Assembly: GCA_023055505.1 (NCBI GenBank)
Contig: JALIRH010000061.1
Location: 2,627,501-2,691,500 of the forward strand
DNA: 64,000 nucleotides
Direction: 5' to 3'
Source: Callipepla californica brunnescens
Lineage: Eukaryota; Chordata; Aves; Galliformes; Odontophoridae
In this document: piece after piece, positions 25,584-36,226 of the stretch
Position numbering within the stretch: position 1 is the first letter of the stretch
Layout of the letters: every line of letters starts with the position of its first letter
The notes under the pieces: generated by a model
Databases searched by the model: none
What the model saw: the letters and a program-made list of their open reading frames with translations, nothing else
Told to the model about the DNA's origin: nothing
Position numbers and translations under genes: made by a program

Positions 25584-26010
25584 GGAATCACAGAATTGTA
25601 GGGGTTGGAAGGGACCTCTAGAGATCATTGAGTCCAACCCCCTGCCAAAGCAGCTCCCTAGCTGCACAGGCAGGTGTCCAAGTGGGTCTTGAACGTCTCC
25701 AGAGAAGGAGACTCCACCACCTCTCTGTGCAGCCTGTGCCAGTGCTCCATCAACTGCACTGTGAAGAAGTTCCCATGCACATTTCTGTGGAACTTCCTGT
25801 GCCTCAGTTTGTGACCATTTCCCCTTGTGCTATTGCCACACATTGCTGATAAGTGGTCAGCCTCAACCCTTGGCCTTCTGCTCCTTAGATTTTTATAGAC
25901 ATAGATCAGATTCCCACTGAGTTTTCTCTCTTCATATGGGAGGTGTTCCACATTCTTTATCATCTTTGTAGCTCTCTGATGAACTCTTTCAAGGAAATCC
26001 CAGTCTTTTG
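25584..26010 (-). mobile_element. CR1 LINE fragment, 3' end
   Basis: The left edge is the inverted CR1 terminus GGAATCACAGAATTGTAGGG, GGTTGGAAGGGACCTC, GAGTCCAACCCCCTGCC. It then runs 5'-ward through the C-terminus of ORF2: on the minus strand LRHRKFHRNVHGNFFTVQ, LMEHWHRLHREVVESPSLE and FKTHLDTC can be read in the frame 25,963-25,658. In this family, these residues are the last part of ORF2. The same subfamily signature (AATTGTAGGGGTTGGAAG) recurs at 56.1 and 59.3 kb. The copy is 5'-truncated and broken. Confidence 0.92.
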
Positions 26011-26410
26011 CTTTCTGTATAGTAGGCGATTTCAGACTTCAAGACTGTCTTGGTCCTGCCTCTAGCACAAAGTATAGGCATGCTCAGTGAGATCTCAACT
26101 TTAGTTACCATGAGATTGCTACTTAGAAATACTTATTGTTTCTTCATTATCTTTCAGTTTAAATAAGTAAATAAACAGCGATATTTTTGATTATTTAAAT
26201 TCAGGTATATTCTACTTTCCCCAGATTATGTTGCCATCCCTGCAAGTAACTTTCAGACTTTTCAAACTGGCGAAGTCTCTCAAAAAGCAAAAGAGCTAGG
26301 AAGAGTGCCTCTCTTGCATTAATACTCGTACCATCCTTCAGTAAATAATCTTTCCTCAAAATTCCCTGTCCTCATTGATTGCTGCAAGTTCCTATTTCTT
26401 CTAAAATCTG

Positions 26411-26635
26411 TGCAGGTTGCTCCAAAAGTAATGTATTTTTCAGCATAGTAATCATCATTTTTTACAGCGATGAACAAGGCCTTGGATGTCGGTGCTTGCA
26501 AAAATCTGCACTGGCGAAGGGGATCCACTGTCGCTGCTGGTGCTGCTGAAATGCTACACCTACCACCAACATCTGCCTCTGACTCCGTGGGCCAATATCA
26601 TAAAATAGGAGGCACTACTTTCAGAGTAGTCCTTG
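26411..26635 (+). mobile_element. mariner (Galluhop-like), 225-bp deletion derivative
   Basis: The ends match the two larger mariners: left AGGTTGCTCCAAAAGTAATG and right AGGAGGCACTACTTTCAGAG. The interior contains GATGAACAAGGCCTTGGATG, matching the copies at 6.1 and 40.3 kb, but most of the middle is missing. The flanking dinucleotides are TG and CA, each one transition from the expected TA. Orientation is the same as the 40.3-kb copy. It has no coding capacity: the 86-codon frame across it is accidental. Confidence 0.85.
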
Positions 26636-27148
26636 CATTTCAGACTGGAAGGGTGCCCAGAATCCTACTGCATAGTATCATCCACTTCTATTTGTTAATC
26701 CTTGTAAACTGGAGGATGGAAAGCAAGTGAAAGGCAAATCCCTTTTGTGGCATATAGTACGAGTTTGACAGTCACTCTTCTGATTTCATAGTGACAGAAC
26801 CTGCTGAGTACTTCTGCGTCTCCTGCTTTTGGCCTTGTAAAATTTAAGGCCCTCTAGAGCATTTTAAAATCTCCATTCTTGTATAAGACATTAGCTAATA
26901 AACACAGAAAACTGAGAATAGAAGCTCTAGATTATTAATTTTGAAGCAATTCTGCTCTTAATGAAAAACACCCAACAGTACATTCTAACAGAACTTTATG
27001 TTTATTAAATAGGCATTTAAAAATAAAATATGCAGTACTGGAAAGCAATTCCCCACAAAAATATATGATAGAAATGACAAAAATTATTTTGTGAGTGCTT
27101 TGCCGTTGTTATTTGTTGGGTTAATTCCAAATTCATTGTGTTGAATTT
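26636..27148. other. AT-rich unique DNA, no gene seen
   Basis: No repeat family or gene recognised between the mariner and the start of the LTR-like segment. Confidence 0.5.
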
Positions 27149-28064
27149 CATCACGGTTTTGTGATTTTTGGTATTGATATTCCACATCATAACATCAGAA
27201 ATATCAGAATCCTGATACAAATATCTAAGGTATGCATGTAGTATACCTTTTAACAAATTGTGAAATATAAACCAGTAAAGGACAGATGACTTCTTTAACA
27301 TGCGAAACAGACCACAAACAATTATGTAGTTTTCTCAGTAGTACTAGAATTAGTATCCAAAATAAAAGCTTCACCCATCGTTGTTCATTCTTCGTTTTAA
27401 TTAGAAGCCATATTTATTTTAGTGTGAATTAGAAAAAAATCTACTAATGGCTGCTGGAGATAGCATAATAAAGAGTGATAATAGTAATAATAATAATGAC
27501 AACAGCAACAACAATAAAAGCACCACAAAAAGTTTTAGTCTTTTACATTCCTGTCCTCATTTCAGATGGGATAAAGATAATTTTTCTCCTTGTAGCTGAT
27601 ACAGTGCTGTGCTTTGGACTGGTTATGAGAATAATGTTGGTAATACACTGATATTTCATTTTTTTCTGTTCAGTACATACAATAACTCAGGAATTCTCAT
27701 TTTCCCATACTTTTTTCAGTGAGGAGACAATGGGAGACAGAGCAAAGACAGCTGATCCAAACTGACCAAAATGATATGTCATATTATGTCATGCTGAACA
27801 AATAAAACTGAGGGTAGTTGATTGATGAGGTAACTGCTGCTGCTTGTGGACTGACTGGGAATTGGTTAATGAGAGTTGAGCAATTGCATTTTGCATCTTG
27901 TGTTTTATATATTCTTTTACCATCATTAGTACCTTTCCTTTTCTGCTCTATACAATTATTCACAAGTTTTTTCTTTTTTTTTCTGATTCTGTCCTCAACC
28001 CACTGGGTGAGAGGAGTGAGTGTATGGGTGTGTGGTTAGCTACCTGCCTTATTAAACCACAACA
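27149..28064 (+). mobile_element. Endogenous retroviral LTR remnant, avian
   Basis: The right part, 27,598-28,064, is the well-supported section: GTGCTGTGCTTTGGACTGG, then CAGCTGATCCAAACTGACC, ATGTCATGCTGAAC followed by an AATAAAA box at 27,801, then TCCTCAACCCACTGGGTGAG and a terminus ATTAAACCACAACA. These blocks follow the order I know for a common avian ERV LTR. The left limit is inferred from TCACGGTTTTGTGATTTTTG (27,151-27,170), which resembles the usual LTR start and also occurs at 31,208; AAACCACAACA at the right end is its approximate inverse. No internal gag, pol or env is attached, so this is probably a solo LTR. Decay is heavy and no promoter activity is implied. Confidence 0.6.
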
Positions 28065-28082
28065 TATATTTAAATAACATAC

Positions 28083-28102
28083 ATATATATATATATATAT
28101 AT
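28083..28102. repeat. (AT)n microsatellite
   Basis: About ten AT units followed by more degenerate TA-rich sequence to about 28,127, directly beyond the LTR end. Confidence 0.9.
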
Positions 28103-30018
28103 TTATTATATATAACATATATAACATTCTCATTAGTATACCACAGTTCACCTTTAATTTTTCAATCTGGAAAAAGAAGATTATAATTCTTGTAGTACAA
28201 GATATACATTCCAGATACATCCTGAAACTGTCTAGAAAGATCATGTTACACTCTAAATATATAAAATTTTCATGGTATAAAATATTTCACTGAGGATTTT
28301 ACCAATGAGCTTAAAACATTTTCTCTAAGATAAAAAATGGCTGGATGCATGTGGAAACAATTTATTTTAAAAGAGGAGAGAAAGAACTTGCTGAAGTTAA
28401 CTTTAAAAAGACCTCAAAGCTGTGATGAAATATTTCAATCTCTGATGAGTAATATTCGCTCTATTGAATCACTGGCTATGTTTCTATGATAATACAGTTC
28501 CACATTTGTTTGATGAAATGCCATAAATAATGTGCAGCTAATCCCTGTACCTTACTGGAAACATAACCTTGTACTTCAATTCAGTATCAAGCTCAGGTGA
28601 ACATCTCTAGATCATTCCTAGACTAAGATCTCTGCTAAAAAAATTCTTGATTATTACAAAAAAAAAAGCATTTCTTTTTCTTCATTATTATTATTTCTAA
28701 TATATATATCTAGATTAAAAAAACAACAACAACTATGGAGTCTTCACTTTATTTTTTAGTGGTTGAAATTTATTTATTTAGTTTTCCTATGTGTATACTT
28801 GTAACACAAATAAAAATGGAAGAGAAGGAAATTCAAAATATTTCTGTTGGATGTAATAGAAGATATATATTCTTAAGCAGGTAGTTAGATTCTGACACCA
28901 CAAAACCTGGGAAAGAATTCCATGGATGCCATTATCTATTTTGTTTGCTAGAACACCTTCATTAGCTTTTTCTCACAGGGGTGATTTCATGGGTTTTACA
29001 TGCAGATCTGAAAAATGTCAGAAAGACTTCTGGAAATAATTGTGAAGATCTATGAAATTGTACTAAAGCATCTGCAAGTAAGTTGATATGGTGTTGGAAA
29101 TATTGCCAAAGAAATTTTAATTTTATTGTAAGATTTTGTATTTTATTTAACCAACTCATGCTTTTTTGGGTTTCTTATTACCAAATTTCTATCACTTCAA
29201 AATACATCTGGAGTGAATTCCTGATTGATTTCCAGTTGGAAAAGGCAAGGCTTAATTACTGCTAAATAAGTTAATATAAACCATCAAAATTTTATTATGA
29301 TTCTGCATATTTGATTTTGTGAAAGAAAAGCAAAATAAATAAATAAATAAAGAAAAGAAAAGAAATCAAATCAATTAGATGATATACATAGCTATATCTT
29401 CTAAAATGTTATCACCTCATAAAAATTACAATATTTCTTATGTTTCTGGCTAATTTCTGATGTAAACATTGTATTGAGAATTATGTGTCATCACATCACT
29501 TTTCAAGGAAATAAATACACTTTAAAAAACCCTACTCATACCCTATGTAGAGATATTTAATTGCTATTTTCAAGGTTTAAATTTCTCACTAATTAAGAAA
29601 TTCTCTCTGCTCATTCCTACATAGAACATTGATTTTTATGGTGATATTTTTTTTCTTTATTTGATTACTGTCTATTAATTGAAATATATAACAGGGGTTT
29701 CTGTGACTGCACTGAATTTCTTCATGTCAGCTACTCTCTTATCATAAATGCAATTTATTAAAGTGCTCTGCAAGATTGTACTTGTACTGTTCTACCTAAA
29801 GACAATAGAATTTGCCAATTGTCATTGTTGCTATTGTAATTGTAGTTCAAGAGAAAAAAAACCAACAAAAACAGACTTGTTTTTCTTAGGTTACCTTATT
29901 CTCTGTGCCTATTTCAAGTTAGCCATTTGGAAAATGATGTTAATTATCTACAGAAGGCTAAAGAAATATATCAGGAAGAGAAATAAAAGACTGCTATAAG
30001 CTTGAAGACAAACCTGAG
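28103..30018. other. AT-rich unique DNA, no gene seen
   Basis: No repeat family or exon recognised. An (AAAT)n-like tract lies at about 29,333-29,361. Confidence 0.55.
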
Positions 30019-30170
30019 TGCAAAGGGATTTTGGATACCCAACCCTCATGTGAACAACTATATTGTTTTCTTGTACTTGAAATAATTCCCACAGCAGAAG
30101 TCCTTTTATAGGTCATCCTCAATTCTCATTGGAGTTGACTGAAGGGAAAGATATCAACAGTACTACTATA
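30019..30170 (+). repeat. Dispersed repeat pair, copy A
   Basis: Starts TGCAAAGGGATTTTGGATAC and continues with CCAACCCTCATGTGAACA, TATATTGTTTTCTTG, ATTCCCACAGCAGAAGTCC, GGTCATCCTCA and TTGACTGAAGGGAAAG. Copy B at 30,874 has the same blocks in the same order and orientation with scattered substitutions and a few small gaps. The family is not one I recognise, and the shared segment ends abruptly on both sides. Confidence 0.85.
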
Positions 30171-30873
30171 TTTTCTGCTCCAAACTAAGTCATTGAGAGT
30201 TTCTGTACGTAGATATTGCAATACAGGGAAAGCAGAAACTTTTGTCTTCTCTGTAATCCCTAATCCAGATGTTTTACAGCAATGCTTTAAAAAGTAAGGC
30301 GAGCATATAGCTGTGAAACATCCACAGAATTAGAATCTACCATTGCAAGATTTGTTCTAGTTGCCTGTTGAATATTTTATTGACATATTTAAACAAAATC
30401 CAGGTTTGAAGTCTGAGGATTTATAGAGAATGAGATGAATTTCTAATTTTTCAGCCTAAAGGACTTATGTCTATAGATAAAACGTTCTATCCCATTTTCA
30501 CTTAAGGGGAATGCTCCTGGGACTTTATTACGAAAGCTACAAATGGCCATGGAGGTTAACTCCCTATATAGAGGCATACTGATGATATTTTGTTATCTCT
30601 TTTCTGTAGTTCAGTAAATTAATACTGCTTGCAATCTTCTATATTTCTATCCTGAACTGTTTAAAAATCAGTGGCATCAGCAATCCAGATGAGTGTGGAA
30701 AACAGAGTATTATGTTTCTTGCTCAGTACTGTTGTCCATATGAAAAAGAAATTGTTGGGCTGGACTCCATCTCTTTAAATGTTAGGTGCTTAGAGCAGAG
30801 CAAATTGGATCATCTTAAAACAAATCTGCATGTCAGATGAGTTGTAGTCTCTGTATTACTATATCTACCCAAT
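30171..30873. other. Unique DNA between two related segments
   Basis: No gene or recognisable repeat. It does not resemble the sequence after copy B, so the pair is not simply a large tandem duplication. Confidence 0.5.
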
Positions 30874-31028
30874 TGCAAAGGAATTTTGGACATCCAACCC
30901 TCATATGAACATCTATATTGTTTTCTTATATTTAAATTTATTCCCACAGTAAATGTCCTTGATTTTATGGATCATCCTCAGTTTACATCGTAGTTAACTG
31001 AAGGGAAAGCCGTCATCTATATTGCTAC
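30874..31028 (+). repeat. Dispersed repeat pair, copy B
   Basis: TGCAAAGGAATTTTGGACAT, CCAACCCTCATATGAACA, TATATTGTTTTCTTATAT, ATTCCCACAGTAAATGTCC, GGATCATCCTCA and TTAACTGAAGGGAAAG align block for block with copy A, offset 855 bases. Copy B has a four-base insertion after GTCCTT. Divergence is moderate, so the duplication or insertion events are old. Confidence 0.85.
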
Positions 31029-31207
31029 ATCTGGTATTTCAAAATTCCAGTTTCCATTTGTAAGGGTTCATGCCACACAGCATTAATCTGTTTACTCTGG
31101 ACAGTCCACGCTGCCTGTGTCCTGGAGCATAATTGTCATTATTTTCAAGTTCTAACAGCTAAAAATAATAAAAGGTTAACATGGAAGAAAAAAAAAACAT
31201 TAAAAAC

Positions 31208-31250
31208 TGTCATGGTTTTATGATTTTTGTGATTGGTGTTCCACATCATG
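31208..31250 (+). mobile_element. Short LTR-start-like fragment
   Basis: TGTCATGGTTTTATGATTTT and GTTCCACATCATG match the segment at 27,149-27,196 over about 45 bases and begin with TG as an LTR would. A CR1 fragment begins 28 bases further right. Only the start is recognisable, so the call rests on the shared sequence. Confidence 0.45.
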
Positions 31251-31277
31251 TAGTGAACTTTCTCCATGCTACATCAT

Positions 31278-31545
31278 AAAATCATAGAATGGCCAAGGTT
31301 GGAAGGGACTTTAAAGATCATTTATACCTAGTCCCCCCTGACCTTGAAGTGTTGCCACCCACTAGATCAGACTGTCCAAGATCTCATGCAACCTGGCCTT
31401 GTTTGACTCCAGAGATAGAGCACCTACAATCTCTCTAGGAAACCTGCTCCAGAGCCTCACCACTCTCTGGGTGAAAATTTATTATTAATATCTAACTTAA
31501 ATGTCCCCTCTTTTAGTTGAAAACCATTCTGCCTTGGCTCATCAC
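31278..31545 (-). mobile_element. CR1 LINE fragment, 3' end
   Basis: Begins with the inverted terminus AAATCATAGAATGGCCAAGG, GGTTGGAAGGGACTTTAAAG and ATCATTTATACC (canonical CATCTAGT). It continues with CCTGACC, CACTAGATCAG, CAACCTGGCCTTG and CTGCTCCAGAGCCTCACCAC. This subfamily differs from the AATTGTAGGGG type. The match fades after about 31.55 kb. No coding capacity. Confidence 0.9.
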
Positions 31546-34214
31546 CATGTAAAAAGTTGGCTCACCTCCTGCTTGCGAGCTGCTTTCAAATCTGCTTCAG
31601 TGTCATGGGTCCATGACCCAGTGTCATGGGTCCAAGAAATGAGCTTGAGAGGATACAAGGCAGCTTGTTCTCTGAGTCCTAAATTGTACTTTGGATGATA
31701 GATATTCAAAGGTACACTGATATCATATTATAAATACATTTTATTGGAGAACAAAGGCTATCCTCCTGCACCATTTAGAGTTGTTTTATTTATTGTTTGC
31801 TTTGAGTAACAGTATAAATAATGAAAGTTACAATAAATTGCTACAATTATTTTCTTGTGTAATGCAATATTATTAAATTTTCTTATATGCATTTCTAATC
31901 TTCACTCTGTGATAATCTGAGGACTTTGCTTTTTGTATTTACATTTTGAACTTATCTGACGTGTATGTTTTTATGATATTCATACAGTGTGAAATAATTT
32001 TTTAAAGTCCTCACATTAGGAAAACAAGCAAACAAACAAGAAAAAAAACAGTTAAGTTTAACCCACTTTTTTTTTTTTTGTCATGTATCATTTGAAAATA
32101 TCTGCAGGAAAACTGATCTGTCATCTTATTTCTATGTTCTGAAAAGTTCTGAGTCAGAATTATAAAAAAAAACATCAGAAAGAAAAGAATTAAAATTAGC
32201 TACAAAGAGAATTTAGATATTGAAATTTAGGAGATTAAAATTAGATTCTGTTCAATGAACAGGGTATAAAACATGATCAAACAACTATTTTTCTGGAATT
32301 TAATGAAGTATCACTAGAAATGTTTAATATGCCTATTTAAAGAGCTATTATCTCACCCAAATAAGATTTTTCTCTGTGGTTTACTTTTCTCAAGGTTGTG
32401 ATACAGCAGTTACAGACATATGTGCCACCAACACAGAATTAATCTTTAAAACATGACATGATAAGGAGGGTTTCCCAGGAGACTCGACTGTCCTCAAGGT
32501 TCTGTTCTCTAAAATTAGTAAGTGAATCCATGTGATATTTCTAATGTTCAGCATTATAGATCAAAGGAAGAGTCAAATGCAGAGTTCCTGAACATTCAAA
32601 TGTGACAGACTCCTAAACATGAACTTAGACAAGCTCTAATTCAGTTGTCACTGAGGATGCCAAGTGAAGGAGCATGACACAAAAAAAGAACCCCTCAGAT
32701 TTTTTGGCTGCAATTTACATGCTGAAAAAAAACAACAAAAAACAACTCCAAGTACTAGAAAACCTCAAATAGTTATTTCTCCTCAAAGAGCTCAAAGTGA
32801 TGAACTACTTGCAAATTAGCCCTCATCTACCTTCAATAGTTTTTCAAGTATTTCTTTAAGCATGTCAGATGGCAACAAATAAATATTAAAATACTTATAT
32901 CAAAATATCGATTGTACAGTCACTTTTAAAATAAATTGTTCCCACTATTCCTCAATCTTGATGAAAATGCTGAGGACAGTCAGCTAACACTTTGAAGGAG
33001 ACTCTAGATAGCTCGCTGGCTATAAATCTTATCATGGGGACAAATACGAACACTCCATATCTCTGTTTGCCACTAGCCTATCACCATCATAAGGGTTCTG
33101 GAGGTAAATTTAGTTTCATCAATAGTGAGTAGCTTCACTGACTTTATTGAAAGAAACCCCATGGTACAATTCTCACTGACATCCCTGAGGCTAAGATGTG
33201 AAGCCAGACACTTAGTAACTTGTAAATCCTCTTTAAACTTCTTACTGGCAGCACCAGAAGTGCTATATATGGAGTACATGATGCACACATGGAAATGGAA
33301 TGTAGAAACCTATGCTGCCTTTCTTCTGCTACATTTTTTTCAGCCATTTGAGGCTGAAGTTTTTCATTGTTCCACATGTTTCTGTTTCATTCTAACTGTG
33401 TCATCTGGACTTGAAATTAAAATAAGGAATGCAAAAGGCTAAATGCCATAATTATTTAATATTCTGTAACATTAAATATACAATTTATAGTTTTCCTAGT
33501 GCCAAAAAAAAAAAAAAAGACAGGAAAAAAGAAAAAAATGGAGAATACCTATTTATCAAGAGGAAAAGTCTTACTTAGAAAAGACCCATATCTTTTGTGT
33601 TAGGAGCTTTCCTAAATTTATCAGAAATGGCCATTGTTTCTATGTGTGGCTTGATAATGTTTCCCTCTTTGGATTGATTTATAGGATAAGCTTGAAATAT
33701 GGCCTGTCTCTGGTTAGAGAAAGAGAAATGCCATATTTACCACATCTCACAGAGAATAAGTCATGTATCTGAGAAGGTTCTTCCTCTGGTCAAAATTTCT
33801 CTGTAGCAATGACATGAGAAGAGAATAATTTTAATACTAATGTGAGTGGCACAGGAGAGTAACATATAAGAAGCTTATATCCAAGGCAAAATAAACAGTT
33901 CCAGGATGTACAGGACAGTGAAATAATTTCTTTCCCTTTACACCTTACAACTTCCAACAAATGATAGAGAGCTAAACTGTATGCTGCAACCATGAGTCTC
34001 AACTCATGGGCATATTGAAGTATTCAATACCTGTTTTCTTCAGCAAGTCAATTTGTTTATAATCTTCATCATACCAGTGTATGTACAGATCATATAACTG
34101 ATATTTCTTATAGATATTTTACATTCTCTATGTTTACGTTCAAAATATAGGGTCATATTCATAGTTCTCACCCATTTCTCCATTATAACACAGTGACAAG
34201 AAATGGCAAATTGC
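31546..34214. other. AT-rich unique DNA, no gene seen
   Basis: Contains a short direct repeat, TGTCATGGGTCCA and its shorter relatives around 31,600-31,635, and several A or T runs (32,069-32,080; 33,505-33,518). Open frames up to 105 codons at 33.07-33.44 kb overlap on opposite strands and have no recognised domain. Confidence 0.5.
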
Positions 34215-35198
34215 CACGAGAAATACTGACAAGAGAAGGAAGCCTGCCCCAGAGCCTGAGGTGACTGCACAACTACTTCACAGTTCTGCAGACTCAGAAA
34301 GAAAAAGAAATAGTAACAGGTAATTCATCAGAGCTGAGTAAGGCATCCAGACCTGCTCCCTGTTGCATAACTACTGGCAACTAGGAAAAATGCACTGGGT
34401 GATAGCAGTAGGTGATTGTCATCTGAGGAGTACAAAGGAACCCATCTGTCATCCTAACCTACTATCTAGAGAACTCTGCTGCTTGCCAGGGGTCTGCAAC
34501 AGGGATGTAACAGAGAGCATGCTAGAACTTGTACATCCCACAGACCTGTTGCTGCTGTATCAGGTAGGAACCAATGATACAGCTGCAAGCAACATGAAAA
34601 ATATTGAGGGGGACTACAAGAATTTTGGAGCAGCAGTGAATAACTCAGGAGCACAGTTCATTGTCTTGTCAGTCATCTTGGATAGGGGAATAGTGAGGGG
34701 AAGCACTGATAACATTTACAAAATCAACAAATGCTTAAGGGAGTGGTGTCACAAACAGGGCTTCAGCTGCTTCCATCATGGAGCACCTCCCCTATGAGGA
34801 CAGGCTGAGAGAGCTGGGACTCTTCATCCTGAAGAAAAGAAGGTTCTGAGAGGACCTAATAGCGGCCTTCCAGTGCCTGAAGGGAGTCTATAGGAAAGCT
34901 GGGGAGGGACAGGGGCATGTAGCAACAGAACAAGGGGCAATGATTTTAAACTGGAAACAGGTAGATTTAGATAGGTGTCAGGAATAAATTCCCTGTGTGG
35001 GTGGTGAGACACTGGAAGAGGTTGTTCAGTGAAGTTGTAGATGCCCCCTCCCTGGAAACACTCAAGGCCAGGCCTGATGGGGCTGTGAGCAGCCTGATCT
35101 TGAGGGAGATGTCCCTGCCTATAGCAGGGAGTTTGTAACTAGGTGATCTTAATGGTCCCTTCCAACCCAAACCATTTCACAATTCTATGATTCAATGA
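34215..35198 (+). mobile_element. CR1 LINE, ORF1 esterase joined to ORF2 end
   Basis: This copy keeps two distant parts of CR1. From about 34,215 to 34,775 lies ORF1 with the esterase-like domain (see the pseudogene entry). At about 34,775 the sequence jumps to the ORF2 C-terminal stretch MEHLPYEDRLRELGLFIL (34,778 onwards) and continues to the 3' UTR and terminus: GCCCCCTCCCTGGAAACACT, CAAGGCCAGGCCTGATGGGG, TAGGTGATCTTAATGG, CCCTTCCAACCCAAACCATT and ATTCTATGATTCAATGA. Some 2.5-3 kb of endonuclease and reverse transcriptase are missing. Either an internal deletion or two adjacent insertions in the same orientation could explain it; the single clean junction favours deletion. Confidence 0.88.
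34363..34797 (+). pseudogene. CR1 ORF1 esterase-domain remnant
   Basis: CR1-group ORF1 proteins carry a GDSL/SGNH-like esterase domain, thought to act in ribonucleoprotein or membrane interaction; its exact role is unsettled. Here a 144-codon frame reads AVGDCHLRSTKEPICHP at 34,402-34,452 (family block VVGDSILRGTE), then LPGVCNRDV, a conserved GTNDTAASN at 34,567-34,593 and GAQFIVLSVILDRG. The nucleophile serine of GDS is replaced by Cys (codon TGT, 34,417-34,419), while the Asn block GTND is kept. The start ATG is internal to the original ORF1: upstream, in the same style, LHNYFTVLQTQKEKE near 34.27 kb resembles the ORF1 segment just before the esterase. The frame ends just after the junction with ORF2 sequence. 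It is a relic, not a host esterase. Confidence 0.85.
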
Positions 35199-35305
35199 AC
35201 ACAGAACAAAGGATTTAGCAGATCTCCCTCCCCTCCTGTGCCCACCAAGGTTTCCATCAGGAACAGTCTCAGCAGCAGAACTTGTCCCTGGAAAAAAATT
35301 TCACC

Positions 35306-36226
35306 TCATTCAGGATAAGGGTGGTGTGTTGAGGGGAACCATGTAGGCACTGACACTGTGCTTCTGCTAGAAAGTCCTATAAGGCCAGCAAATCTTAGTT
35401 TTTCACTGCAAGCAAACTTCTTGGGCAGCTGCTGCTTCAGACTGGGTCCAAGTCTGGTTGGGAGTGCAGGATGAGTGAGATCCTGTAGCTTGCAAAACGC
35501 TGTCTGCAAATACCTCAACAATTCCTTCCTGTGTGTTTGTTCTCTGATGTGCAGGAACTAAAATGCTTGCTTCAGAGTTATGCACAGTGTGTGAGCAACA
35601 TACTCTGGAATGAAATGGTCCAAAGTGCTGCTACCAGTAATAACTTTCTGTTTTGCTGGAAATCCAAATGATTATGAGAACACAGTCAAGCATTGTTCTA
35701 CTGTCTTAGTGCAGACTGGTCATCCGTGTAATGATATATTGGGACAGATTACCAAAGCATGTAGTGCATTTCCATATCTTTCAGTCTTTAATTCCTTTAC
35801 TGTCATGGAGTCCATATCATGTTGAGTCTTCAGACCAGCACTAATCTTTTTGAAGTATTCTAGTATGAAAAAGACTTCTTGGAGCTGCTTCAGGAATCAG
35901 TGGATGAAGCTGTATAACCAGCGCTTAACTTCAGAACCGGTAATATTAAAATAGTTCCCTTTGGCCACAGAAATTTAAGAAAGTCATAATAGTCAAAAGG
36001 ATGCTTATGTGTGACGTGAAGTCTAGGTTAAGGGATGGACACAAGCCTTAGGTTTTAGATCCAGAATTCACATTACCACAGAATGTAAACTGACACTCCT
36101 GAGCTCTGGAATTCCATCCCAGAAGTAAAGGTCAGAGAAGAACTATCTGCCTGTAAAGTCTCTGATGATGCAGGCATGGTCAACCATAGGAACATCCCAC
36201 GGATAATTGGAATGCACAAAAGAGTG
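35306..36226 (-). pseudogene. Decayed protein-like frame, unidentified
   Basis: One minus-strand frame is protein-like for up to 307 codons. From about 35,965 to 35,306 (220 codons) it has only four internal stops, fewer than expected in AT-rich DNA, with text such as FLKQLQEVFFILEYFKKISA, MDSMTVKELKTERYGNAL and SSTLDHFIPEYVAHTL. Upstream, stops are frequent and a second frame (FDYYDFLKFLWPKG near 36.0 kb) looks better, suggesting a frameshift. I do not recognise the protein. Alternatives are a processed pseudogene of a host gene or a very worn retroviral pol segment: SFGFPAKQKV followed later by GIVE in a neighbouring frame faintly recalls an integrase core. Neither is proven. No poly(A) tail or intron structure is visible. 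It lies tail-on to the CR1 end at 35,198. Confidence 0.4.

Noticed and set aside
33073..33442. Overlapping frames of 71-105 codons as a small gene
   Set aside because: They lie antiparallel over the same bases with no recognisable domain or splice signal.
34363..34797. Host gene for a GDSL esterase
   Set aside because: The motif order, its position upstream of CR1 ORF2 and 3' sequence, and the altered nucleophile identify it as CR1 ORF1 relic.
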